Positions 1 to 6,327 of a stretch of DNA of 8,978 bases are shown here, piece after piece. The notes beneath the pieces were generated by a model. The model was not told where the DNA came from and made no database searches. It was given only the letters and a program-made list of their open reading frames with translations. The position numbers and the translations under genes are program-made. Origin of the DNA: Holophagaceae bacterium UBA706 (GTDB taxonomy: Bacteria; Acidobacteriota; Holophagae; Holophagales; Holophagaceae); NCBI GenBank assembly GCA_002298155.1, contig DBME01000176.1:1-8978 (forward strand), in the 5' to 3' direction. Each line of letters starts with the position of its first letter. The stretch's first letter is position 1.

Positions 1-446
1 GTCCGGGGGTCGCCGCCGCCGGCGGGGCCCCAGGCGAAGGTCACGTGGCGCTTCTTGATGACGACGCGGGTCCACTGGGCGGGGAAGGTCACGCTGGGGC
101 GGTTCACCCACCAGACGTTCTCGCCGCTGGGGTCAAGGAGCTTGAACTCGAGGTTGTTCGCGGGGCCCTCGCCGCGCATCCAGAAGGAGAGCTCGTAGTT
201 GGCGGGCAGCTCCAGGGGCAGCTTGCGGCGGGCGCAGGCGTAGCCGGCGCCGCCGTGGAAATCGAAGGCCAGGCGCAGGGCGGTGCCGTGGGGGCCCGGG
301 GTGCCCTGCAGGGTCAGTCCCACCCCATCGGAGGGCACGGCCGTCCAGGACCCGGTGTCCTCGAAGGGACCGGGGACCGCGGGAGGACCGCCCGCCAAGG
401 CGGGGAGGGAGGCCAGCGTCAGGATCAGAAGGATCAGGTATCTCAT
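1..446 (-). CDS. Secreted protein with carbohydrate-binding-like N-terminal domain (3' end outside window)
   Basis: The first 148 codons of a minus-strand gene; it runs off the left edge, so its full length and stop are unknown. The start is the ATG at 446-444, followed by a clear Sec signal peptide: MRYLILLILTLASLPALA with a likely cut after ALA. The mature part reads like a jelly-roll carbohydrate-binding module: FEDTGSWTAV, then TALRLAFDFHGGAGYA, LELPANYELSFWMRG, NNLEFKLLDPSGENVWWVN and WTRVVIKKRHVTFAWGP. From memory, this block resembles the N-terminus of large proteins annotated as discoidin or coagulation factor 5/8-type domain proteins in Acidobacteriota and some Proteobacteria; I could not verify that here. 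It starts 10 bases after the GH144 stop codon with no good Shine-Dalgarno of its own, which suggests translational coupling as the last visible gene of the operon. A role in binding or processing the same glycan is inferred. A catalytic domain may lie beyond the edge. Confidence 0.78.
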   Translation of the reverse strand, partial: MRYLILLILTLASLPALAGGPPAVPGPFEDTGSWTAVPSDGVGLTLQGTPGPHGTALRLAFDFHGGAGYACARRKLPLELPANYELSFWMRGEGPANNLEFKLLDPSGENVWWVNRPSVTFPAQWTRVVIKKRHVTFAWGPAGGGDPR

Positions 447-456
447 GGCGTGGGGC

Positions 457-1992
457 TCAGGGGGCGCCCTTGGTCCCCTTGCGTGGCGAGGCGGCGGGAG
501 CCTTGTCCAGCCAGCCGCCCTTGAAGCCGGCGCGGCGCAGGCCGTTGATGATGGCGGGGTGGGTCCTCATCAGGTTCCAGACCATCCCCGAGCGGTAGTT
601 CTCCACCATGCCCAGGATCAGGCCCTGGTCGATGCCCAGGTAGTCGGTGTCCACCCAGCCCTTGCCGGCCACGTACTTCCCGTGGTGGAGGGGGGTGCCC
701 GAGGGGAAGGTCTCGTTGAAGGAATCCAGGAACCCATAGGCCCCGAAGAGGTCGTCCCCGAAGCGCCGGCGCATCTCCTGCAGGGCCGGCAGGGAGATCT
801 CGGGGGTGAACGGCAGGGAGCCCGCGGCGGCGTTGGGGGTGATGGTCCCGTCGTCCAGGACCCCGGCCACGCCCACGCCCCGGGCGGCGTAGGTGAGGAA
901 CGCTCGCGACTGGCCGTCCACGGTCACCTTCACGTCGGCGGGTCCGTCGCAGGCGGAGAAGCCCCAGATGTCGGCGCCGTAGCCGCGCCACTGGCCGGGG
1001 TTCTTGAGGGCGTAGGCGCGCTGGGCGTAGGTGGCGCGCCGGGTGTTCTCGGCGTAGTCGATGCCCTTGGCGGCCATGTAGGGATCCTGGATGCCCCGGA
1101 AGTCGATCCACACGTGCGAGAACTGGTGGCCGAACATCGGCCCGAAGCAGACGTAGTCCTGGCCGTAGTAGCCGGCCCACACCTGGGTGCTGGTGTAGAG
1201 CGGCCAGGCCTCGGCGGGCACGGGGTGGGTGGGGGAGCCCAGGGCGATGGCCATGAGCACCATGGACTCCATGTAGCCCTTCCAGTCGTAGGTGATCCAG
1301 CCGGTCTCGGGCGTCCAGCCCATGCAGATGCGGTTGGGCCGGGCCAGGGCCCAGGTCCAGTCGATGCGGTTGTAGAGCCGGTCCACGGTCTGGCGGATCT
1401 CCGTCTCCTTGGCGTCGGTCCCGGTGAAGTAGCCCTGGCAGGTGAAGGCGCCCGCCATGAGGAGGGCGGTGTCGATGGTGGAGAGCTCCACCTGGGCGTA
1501 CCGGGCCCCGGTCCTCATGTCCAGGAAGTGGTAGAAGAACCCGTTGTAGCCGGCCGCCCCGGTGGGGTTGGCGTTCTGGGGGGCCTGCTCCAGGAACCGC
1601 AGGGTCAGGAGCACCCGGTCCACGGCCTGGGCGCGGGTCACGTACCCCCGCTCCACGCCGATGGGGTAGGCCGTCAGCCCGAACCCCACCGCCGCGATGC
1701 TGGCGAAGGAGGGGGTCGGGTGGCGGTCGGGGATCAGACCCGTGACCGGGTCCGCGGTGTCCCAGAACCATTTGAAGGTGCGCTGCTCCAGCAGCTCCAC
1801 GAAGGCCTGGTCGGTGAGGTCGGGCTTGGCGGGGGCCGGCGAGCCCCCGGAGCAGGCCGTCTGGAGGACCAGGGCCGTCACGAGGAGGAGGAAGGCTTTG
1901 CGGAACAGCAGCGAAGGGAGGCACGAGGGCCTGGGGCCCTCGCGCCTTGGGGTTGCCGCGCTCCGTGATCCGAGCGGGGACGTCATGTGCAT
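457..1992 (-). CDS. GH144-type glycoside hydrolase (glucoamylase-family protein), putative endo-beta-1,2-glucanase lipoprotein
   Basis: A 511-residue secreted glycosidase of the PF10091 'Glycoamylase' group; characterised GH144 members are endo-beta-1,2-glucanases releasing sophoro-oligosaccharides. Family-like stretches: ELLEQRTFKWFWDTADPVTGLIPDR (split: ELLEQRTFKW / FWDTADPVTGLIPDR, residues 66-90), STIDTALLMAG (171-181), FGHQFSHVWIDFRG (287-300), GAYGFLDSFNE (417-427) and GIDQGLILGMVENYR (453-467), giving an (alpha/alpha)6-barrel-type protein of normal length. Cyclic glucan synthases carry a related domain but are several times longer and membrane-bound. Residues 34-46 form a hydrophobic signal segment ending in LQTAC with Cys47, a probable but atypical lipobox (Gln at -3), so outer-membrane or periplasmic anchoring is likely. 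The ATG at 1992 is preceded by AGGAG six bases upstream; no alternative start closer to the hydrophobic segment is evident, so the long basic N-terminal stretch seems real. It lies 17 bases after the TonB-dependent receptor gene. Family is firm; substrate is inferred. Confidence 0.88.
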   Translation of the reverse strand: MHMTSPLGSRSAATPRREGPRPSCLPSLLFRKAFLLLVTALVLQTACSGGSPAPAKPDLTDQAFVELLEQRTFKWFWDTADPVTGLIPDRHPTPSFASIAAVGFGLTAYPIGVERGYVTRAQAVDRVLLTLRFLEQAPQNANPTGAAGYNGFFYHFLDMRTGARYAQVELSTIDTALLMAGAFTCQGYFTGTDAKETEIRQTVDRLYNRIDWTWALARPNRICMGWTPETGWITYDWKGYMESMVLMAIALGSPTHPVPAEAWPLYTSTQVWAGYYGQDYVCFGPMFGHQFSHVWIDFRGIQDPYMAAKGIDYAENTRRATYAQRAYALKNPGQWRGYGADIWGFSACDGPADVKVTVDGQSRAFLTYAARGVGVAGVLDDGTITPNAAAGSLPFTPEISLPALQEMRRRFGDDLFGAYGFLDSFNETFPSGTPLHHGKYVAGKGWVDTDYLGIDQGLILGMVENYRSGMVWNLMRTHPAIINGLRRAGFKGGWLDKAPAASPRKGTKGAP

Positions 1993-1998
1993 CAGGTG

Positions 1999-2003
1999 CT
2001 CCT
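1999..2003 (-). promoter_or_regulatory. Ribosome-binding site of the GH144 gene
   Basis: The minus strand reads AGGAG followed by CACCTG and then ATG. The six-base spacing supports the start at 1992 rather than the second in-frame ATG at 1986. The site lies in the 17-base gap after the receptor stop codon. Confidence 0.7.
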
Positions 2004-2009
2004 GCTTGC

Positions 2010-4913
2010 CTAGAAGGTGTAGGTTACGCCCACCTGCATCCGCCGGGAATTCTGGCCGATGACGCCCGTGGGCTGGCCGAAGAGCGGATTGACCTCGCCG
2101 TTGGGCTTGATGGCGCCCGAATCCCAGCCGTAGGTCCAGTTGGCGTAGTTCATGATGTTGAGGCCCTCGACCATGACGCCCAGGCGGGTCTTGCCGAGGA
2201 TGAAGTCCTTCTGGAGCTTGAGGTCCAGGGAACGGTAGGCCCAGGCGCTGGGGATGATGAAGGTGTAGCGGATGGGCTTGCCGGCGCCGGAATGGATGAC
2301 GTCATGGCCCCAGCCGTTGCTGATGTCGGTGATGTCGTAGAGGGGACCCGAGCCCAGGGTGAGCAGGGCGCTGAGGCGGAAGCCCCAGGGGATCTTCACG
2401 ATGCCGTTGGCCACGACGCGGTGCCGTTCCTCGCCCGTGGCGTGGTGCCGGACGTTGGGATCGTAGTAGGGGGTGCTCAGACTGAAGAGGTCGGTGCCGG
2501 TCTTCTCGGTGGTGGAGTAGGTGTAGGTGACACCCGCGCCCCAGCCCGCGCTCTCCGTGTAGGGGCGGTCGATGACGAGGTAGGCGGCCTGGTACCAGGT
2601 GCGGAAGGTGGAGCTCAGCAGGATGTTGCTGATGCCCGTGGGCAGGGGGATCTGGGCGCCGTTGGCGTCCTTATCGCCCCAGATCCAGGTGAGCTGGTCG
2701 TGGCTCTGCACGTTGGTGTAGGTCAGGCTGTAGTTGACCGTGCCGGTGGAGTGCTTGATGCCGATGGTCATCTGGTCGGAGTAGGGCTGCTTCTGGTCGT
2801 TGTTCAGGAAGAAAGCCTGCTCGGAGCCGGCGCGGCCCTGGGCAAGGAGGCCCAGGAGGCCTTCCCGGGACAGGTACGAGGGGTCCCACTTCGTGGTGAG
2901 CTCGCCCCAGGGACGGGGCTGGCCCTCGGTGGAGAAGACGAAGGTGTAGAGGTGGGACTGCTGGCGGAACTTCTCGTCCAGGGAGTTGTTGAAGGCTTCC
3001 CGGTCGTAGTAGCGCCCCACGCCGCCGAACACGACGGTGCGGTTGTTCCCGGTCAGGTCGTAGGAGAAGCCGAGGCGGGGCTGGAAGGCGCCGTAGAAGG
3101 GCTTGCGCTTGCTGCCGTCGGTGATGTAGTTCGAAGGGACCAGGTTGCCCAGGGAGCTGACCAGGTTGGCGGGGGTGACGTAGTCGTTGTTGAACATGTC
3201 CGACTCGTAGTCCCACCGCACGCCCAGGTTCAGGGTCAGGCGGGGATTGACGTTCCAGTCGTCCTGGATGTAGAGGCCGATCTGGCGGTTGCTGGTCTTG
3301 ACGGTGGGGTTGCCCACGCGCAGGTTCGTGAAGGCGGGGACATCGAAGGTGGGCGTGTTGCCGGAGTTGGGGTCGTTGCCCAGGTAGAAGAAGAAGGTCG
3401 GGTTGAAGTCGAAGTACTTGCTCACTTCGTAGTTCAGGAAGTCCACGTTGGCGCCGGCCTTGATGCGGTGGCCGAGGGCGCCCACGTAGGTGAAGTCGTC
3501 CCGGAAGGCCAGGCGCTTCTGGACGATGTCCTGGCCGCCGCCGTAGCCGCCCACGGTCATGAGGCCGTCGTAGTTGTAGCCCACGCCGTCGGCGCTGATG
3601 CCGGTGGGGTTCCAGCGGAACCGCTGGGAGCTCACCATGGCCTCGTTGATCCAGTTGGCGGAGGTGACGGTGTGCTTGAGGGTGAGGTCGCTGACCCCGA
3701 TCTTCATGTTCTCGCCGCGTTCATAGCTGGTCTGGCCGCCGAAGCCGCGCTTGTCGGTCTCGTTGCGGTAGTTGACGACCAGTTCCAGGCCCTGGTTGGG
3801 GTCGATCTGCCAGTTGATCTTGCCGAACAGCAGGTCGGAACGGAACGGCGACGTGAAGGTCCCCACCGTGTACTGCAGGGAGGACAGGAGCGCAGCGGGC
3901 ACCGGGGTGGTGGTGTTGTCCTTCTGGTAGCCGAAGTAGACGTTGTTCTCCCGGTCCTCGGTGTGGTGTTCGTAGGACAGGAAGAAGTGCACCTTGTCCT
4001 TGATGATGGGGCCGCCGACGCTGAAGCCCTGCTGCCAGCGTTCGTAGGTGGCCTTGGGCAGGCCCTGCTTGGCGTCCCACTTGTCCTGGGCCACCAGGTT
4101 CTTGTTCTGGTAGTAGGAGAAGACGTCGCCGTGGATCTCGTTGCCGCCGGACTTGGTGACCGCGGTGATGATGCCGGCGGAAGCCTTCTGGTACTCGGCC
4201 TTGAAGTTCTCCGTCATGACGCGGAATTCCTGGACGGCCCCGATGGGGAACGGGTTCCCCTTGCTGGAGTCCTGGCCCATGACGCCGCCCTGGATGACGT
4301 CGTTCTTGTAGCTGACGCCGTCGATGAAGATGTTGACCTTCTGGTTGTTCTGGCCGCCGGAGGAGAAGCTCTGGCTGTTGGGGTCCGTGGAAAGGCGGAC
4401 GCCGGGCGCCAGCGCGGCGAAGTCGATGAAGCTGCGCCGGCCCTGGGGCAGGAATTCCAGCTGCTCGGTGGTGATGTTGGTGGCCACTTCCGAGCTCTTG
4501 AGCTCCACCAGTTCCTGGGTGCCGGTCACTTCCACCACGGCCGACGCCTGGCTTTCGGGCGCGATGTTGAGGTCCAGATTGAGGGACTGGCCGATCTGCA
4601 CACGGATCGTCTGCTTGGCCCGCACGAAGCCCGGAGCCGCGACCTCAAGGTTGTACACGGCCGGGTCCAGGGTCAGGCTGAAGGATCCGTCGGCCTTGGC
4701 CACCGACTGGTGGACGTAGCCCGTGGCCACGTTGGTGGCCGTGACCTTCGCCCCGGGGACGGTCTTGCCGGCCTGGCGGTATACCCGCACATAGCCCCGC
4801 AGGGAGGCCGTGGTGGTCTGCGCGCCGAGGTTCACGGCGCAGAGCAAGGCTGCGACGGGGGTGAGGATCCCCCTGGCGCCGGCGGACCAGCGCTGCCCGA
4901 TGGTTCTGTTCAT
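2010..4913 (-). CDS. Oar-like TonB-dependent outer-membrane receptor with carboxypeptidase regulatory-like domain
   Basis: A 967-residue outer-membrane transporter, probably importing a glycan using TonB-ExbBD energy. Residues 1-31 form a signal peptide ending NLGA before QTTT. Residues about 37-118 are a CarboxypepD_reg-like beta-sandwich (PGAKVTATNVATG, DGSFSLTLDPAVYNLEVAAP). Residues about 122-265 are the plug: VVEVTG at 126-131, a possible TonB-box-like stretch, then LEFLPQGRRSFIDFAALAPG, NIFIDGVSYKND and AGIITAVTKSGGNEIHGDVF. The rest is a long beta-barrel rich in alternating aromatic strands (DDWNVNPRLTLNLGVRWDYE) ending VGVTYTF with the terminal Phe used for outer-membrane assembly. 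This architecture (Oar type) is abundant in Acidobacteriota, and no SusD-like partner is present. Its start lies 2 bases after the regulator stop, with AAGGAG inside that gene. Cotranscription with a GH144 enzyme points to a glucan or its oligosaccharides; the ligand is inferred. Confidence 0.93.
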   Translation of the reverse strand: MNRTIGQRWSAGARGILTPVAALLCAVNLGAQTTTASLRGYVRVYRQAGKTVPGAKVTATNVATGYVHQSVAKADGSFSLTLDPAVYNLEVAAPGFVRAKQTIRVQIGQSLNLDLNIAPESQASAVVEVTGTQELVELKSSEVATNITTEQLEFLPQGRRSFIDFAALAPGVRLSTDPNSQSFSSGGQNNQKVNIFIDGVSYKNDVIQGGVMGQDSSKGNPFPIGAVQEFRVMTENFKAEYQKASAGIITAVTKSGGNEIHGDVFSYYQNKNLVAQDKWDAKQGLPKATYERWQQGFSVGGPIIKDKVHFFLSYEHHTEDRENNVYFGYQKDNTTTPVPAALLSSLQYTVGTFTSPFRSDLLFGKINWQIDPNQGLELVVNYRNETDKRGFGGQTSYERGENMKIGVSDLTLKHTVTSANWINEAMVSSQRFRWNPTGISADGVGYNYDGLMTVGGYGGGQDIVQKRLAFRDDFTYVGALGHRIKAGANVDFLNYEVSKYFDFNPTFFFYLGNDPNSGNTPTFDVPAFTNLRVGNPTVKTSNRQIGLYIQDDWNVNPRLTLNLGVRWDYESDMFNNDYVTPANLVSSLGNLVPSNYITDGSKRKPFYGAFQPRLGFSYDLTGNNRTVVFGGVGRYYDREAFNNSLDEKFRQQSHLYTFVFSTEGQPRPWGELTTKWDPSYLSREGLLGLLAQGRAGSEQAFFLNNDQKQPYSDQMTIGIKHSTGTVNYSLTYTNVQSHDQLTWIWGDKDANGAQIPLPTGISNILLSSTFRTWYQAAYLVIDRPYTESAGWGAGVTYTYSTTEKTGTDLFSLSTPYYDPNVRHHATGEERHRVVANGIVKIPWGFRLSALLTLGSGPLYDITDISNGWGHDVIHSGAGKPIRYTFIIPSAWAYRSLDLKLQKDFILGKTRLGVMVEGLNIMNYANWTYGWDSGAIKPNGEVNPLFGQPTGVIGQNSRRMQVGVTYTF

Positions 4914-4915
4914 GA

Positions 4916-6076
4916 CTATTTTCTCCTTGGTTTGGTATGAGTTGGGAGTGGCGGAGCACTCGGTTTGGCACCGTTGTCCGGGGTTGCGGGCTTAGCCCGT
5001 GGTTCGGTCTTTTCGCTGCCGGCGGCCCTGGAGGGGGCCGCGGGGGGTGCCGTGGAGGCGCGCGCCACCAGCAGCACTTCGAGCGTCTGTTGCATGGGAC
5101 GGATGGCCTCGCCGGACTCGATCCTCATCAGGAGCCGTTCCGCCGCGCCCGCCCCCAGTTCGGGGATCGGCGTGCGGATGGAGGAGAGCGAAGGCGAGAG
5201 ATAGCGGATCATGGGGATGTCGTCGAAACCGGCCAGGGAGATGTCCTCGGGCACCCGGACGCCCCGCTCCCGGAGGGCGCAGAGGATGCCGATGGCCATG
5301 GCGTCGTTGCCCGCGAAGATTGCCGTGGGCCGGGGCTCCATCTGGAGCACCTTGCATGCGGCGCGGTAGCCGCCGCTTTCGCTGAAGTCGCCGGCCACCT
5401 CGAGGTGCGGGACCTTGCCCATGGCCTCCCGATAGCCCTGGAGGCGGGCCTCGGCGTCGGAGTTCCCGTCGGGGCCCTTGACGAAGGCGATGCGCTCGTG
5501 GCCGATGCCCAGGAGGTACTGGGTCATGGCCAGCGCGCCTCCGTGGTTGTCCACGCTGATGGAATCGAACTCGTCGCCGCCGGGCCCCTGGACATGGTTC
5601 AGGAACACCACGGGAATGCGCCGGAGCAGGTTGCTGAGCGCCGCGTGCATCTCCAGGTCCGAGGACAGCACCACCAGGCCGTCCACCTTGCCGTGCATGG
5701 CCCGCAGCATGGCTTCGGCCGACTCGGCCTCGCCGTGCGTGCAGGCCACGATGAGGCTGTAGTGGTGCTGCCGGGTCACCTGGTCCAGGCCGCGGATCAC
5801 TTCCGAGAAGAATTCGCCGTGCATGTCGGGCAGCAGGACGCCGATGGTGCGCGTCTCGCGCTTGATGAGGCTCCGGGCGCCGCCGTGGGGAACGTAGGCC
5901 AGCTCCTGGATCGCTTCCAGCACCCGCTCCCGGGTCTTGCCGGTGACGGGGGGGTTGCCGTTCAGCACCCGCGAGACCGTGGCGATGGAAACGTTGGCCG
6001 CCCGCGCCACGTCGTGGATCGTCACCCCGTCATCGGTGACTTTCGGATCCCTGGCGACCTTCGGACGGACGTTCAT
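4916..6076 (-). CDS. LacI-family transcriptional regulator
   Basis: A 386-residue sugar-responsive repressor. The DNA-binding domain is at residues 18-40 (VTIHDVARAANVSIATVSRVLNG), the hinge helix at 61-71 (YVPHGGARSLI, with His where Asn is usual), and a periplasmic-binding-protein-like effector domain runs from TIGVLLPDMHGEFF (77-90) through GLVVLSSD, ISVDNHGGA (173-181), AIFAGNDAMAIGIL (252-265) and ISLAGFDDIP (279-288). The family core ends near residue 342; a Pro/Ala/Lys-rich tail of about 44 residues follows, with no recognisable domain. The ATG at 6076 has a poor Shine-Dalgarno. A GTG at 6025 (Val18) would start directly at the helix-turn-helix and is a real alternative. It is the first gene of the operon and divergent from a sugar symporter, with a matching palindromic operator upstream, so autoregulation and control of both units are likely. 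The effector is probably a glucan oligosaccharide (inference). Confidence 0.95.
   Translation of the reverse strand: MNVRPKVARDPKVTDDGVTIHDVARAANVSIATVSRVLNGNPPVTGKTRERVLEAIQELAYVPHGGARSLIKRETRTIGVLLPDMHGEFFSEVIRGLDQVTRQHHYSLIVACTHGEAESAEAMLRAMHGKVDGLVVLSSDLEMHAALSNLLRRIPVVFLNHVQGPGGDEFDSISVDNHGGALAMTQYLLGIGHERIAFVKGPDGNSDAEARLQGYREAMGKVPHLEVAGDFSESGGYRAACKVLQMEPRPTAIFAGNDAMAIGILCALRERGVRVPEDISLAGFDDIPMIRYLSPSLSSIRTPIPELGAGAAERLLMRIESGEAIRPMQQTLEVLLVARASTAPPAAPSRAAGSEKTEPRAKPATPDNGAKPSAPPLPTHTKPRRK
4923..4928 (-). promoter_or_regulatory. Ribosome-binding site of the TonB-dependent receptor, inside the regulator's 3' end
   Basis: The minus strand reads AAGGAG, nine bases before the receptor ATG at 4913. 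These bases also encode the final Pro-Arg-Arg-Lys residues of the LacI-family protein, whose TAG stop is at 4918-4916. The arrangement implies translational coupling between regulator and receptor. Confidence 0.75.
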
Positions 6077-6104
6077 GCTTCAACCGTTGGAGTGGGCGGC
6101 GACG

Positions 6105-6126
6105 AAAATGAAAACGTTTACATTTT
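6105..6126. promoter_or_regulatory. LacI-family operator palindrome in the divergent promoter region
   Basis: A 22-bp dyad centred on the CG at 6115-6116 with 20 of 22 positions symmetric; the core is ATGAAAACGTTTACAT (6108-6123). A central CG flanked by AAA/TTT arms is the classic LacI/GalR-family operator form. It lies 29 bases upstream of the regulator start, between the operon and the divergent symporter. It overlaps the candidate symporter -35 box and sits just downstream of the candidate regulator start site, so binding could repress both directions. The site is seen directly; binding by this particular regulator is inferred from position and family. Confidence 0.85.
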
Positions 6127-6145
6127 TGGTTCAAGGTAGTAATTT
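6117..6145 (+). promoter_or_regulatory. Candidate sigma70-type promoter for the sugar symporter
   Basis: TTTACA (6117-6122, five of six matches to TTGACA), a 17-base spacer and TAATTT (6140-6145, three of six matches to TATAAT). The -35 box is part of the operator palindrome, which would make it repressible. The -10 is weak, so this is a candidate only. It would give a leader of about 175 bases before the chosen symporter start. Confidence 0.45.
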
Positions 6146-6168
6146 AGCCTTGTCACCCAGGAATGCAA
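6141..6168 (-). promoter_or_regulatory. Candidate sigma70-type promoter for the regulator-receptor-glycosidase operon
   Basis: On the minus strand: TTGCAT (6168-6163), a 16-base spacer and TAAATT (6146-6141, four of six matches). Transcription would start near 6134, placing the operator immediately downstream at about +8 to +30, a normal position for repression. Its -10 box occupies nearly the same bases as the candidate -10 of the opposite promoter. The assignment rests on visual matching only. Confidence 0.4.
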
Positions 6169-6264
6169 GGAGAAAGTCAACAAACGCCCAATTCCGCATG
6201 GAATGTGTGCGAGCGTCCACCCCTCCACGATCCGACTTGTCAATAACCGGCCCAATCCGTGCCC

Positions 6265-6284
6265 GCCATGGCCTTCGCCATGGC
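6265..6284 (+). repeat. Perfect 8-bp inverted repeat / stem-loop in the symporter leader
   Basis: Two identical GCCATGGC boxes (6265-6272 and 6277-6284) are separated by CTTC. Each box is itself palindromic, so the unit can be read as a direct repeat or as a hairpin with an 8-bp stem and a 4-base loop. Two further C-G pairs are possible beyond a mismatch. There is no T-run, so it is not an ordinary intrinsic terminator. It lies 43 bases before the chosen symporter ATG and spans three possible in-frame starts (GTG 6259, ATG 6268, ATG 6280). It could be a leader structure, a REP-like dispersed element, or chance. Confidence 0.55.
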
Positions 6285-6327
6285 CGGGATGGTATCCAAT
6301 CAGGACGAAACGCAGCGGGATCCGACC

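Noticed and set aside
283..1968. A 561-codon plus-strand open frame, and a 493-codon minus-strand frame (443-1924), over the GH144 gene.
   Set aside because: Both give Gly/Pro/Arg/His-rich sequence without motifs; the GH144 frame with its lipoprotein-type signal and ribosome-binding site explains the region.
457..1992. Reading the GH144 gene as a starch-degrading glucoamylase (GH15) or as part of a cyclic glucan synthase.
   Set aside because: The motifs fit the PF10091/GH144 group rather than GH15, and the protein is a short secreted enzyme without the multi-domain membrane architecture of cyclic glucan synthases.
1947..4940. A 997-codon open frame on the plus strand opposite the TonB-dependent receptor.
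   Set aside because: Its translation is Gly/Val/Ala/Asp-rich low complexity without domains, as expected for the antisense of a GC-rich gene. The minus strand gives a complete receptor with signal peptide, plug and barrel.
5985..6000. A second operator-like site (GGAAACGTTGGC) inside the regulator gene, 123 bp from the main operator, suggesting DNA looping.
   Set aside because: Only the AACGTT core is symmetric, and it is explained by the conserved Asn-Val codons of the helix-turn-helix. The match to the main operator is 11 of 16.
4937..6139. A 400-codon plus-strand open frame opposite the LacI-family gene.
   Set aside because: It is low-complexity, has no domain, and runs through the operator; the LacI frame is unmistakable.
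6191..6204. Short inverted repeat ATTCC-GCAT-GGAAT in the symporter leader.
   Set aside because: Five-bp arms are expected by chance and there is no link to a start, promoter or terminator.
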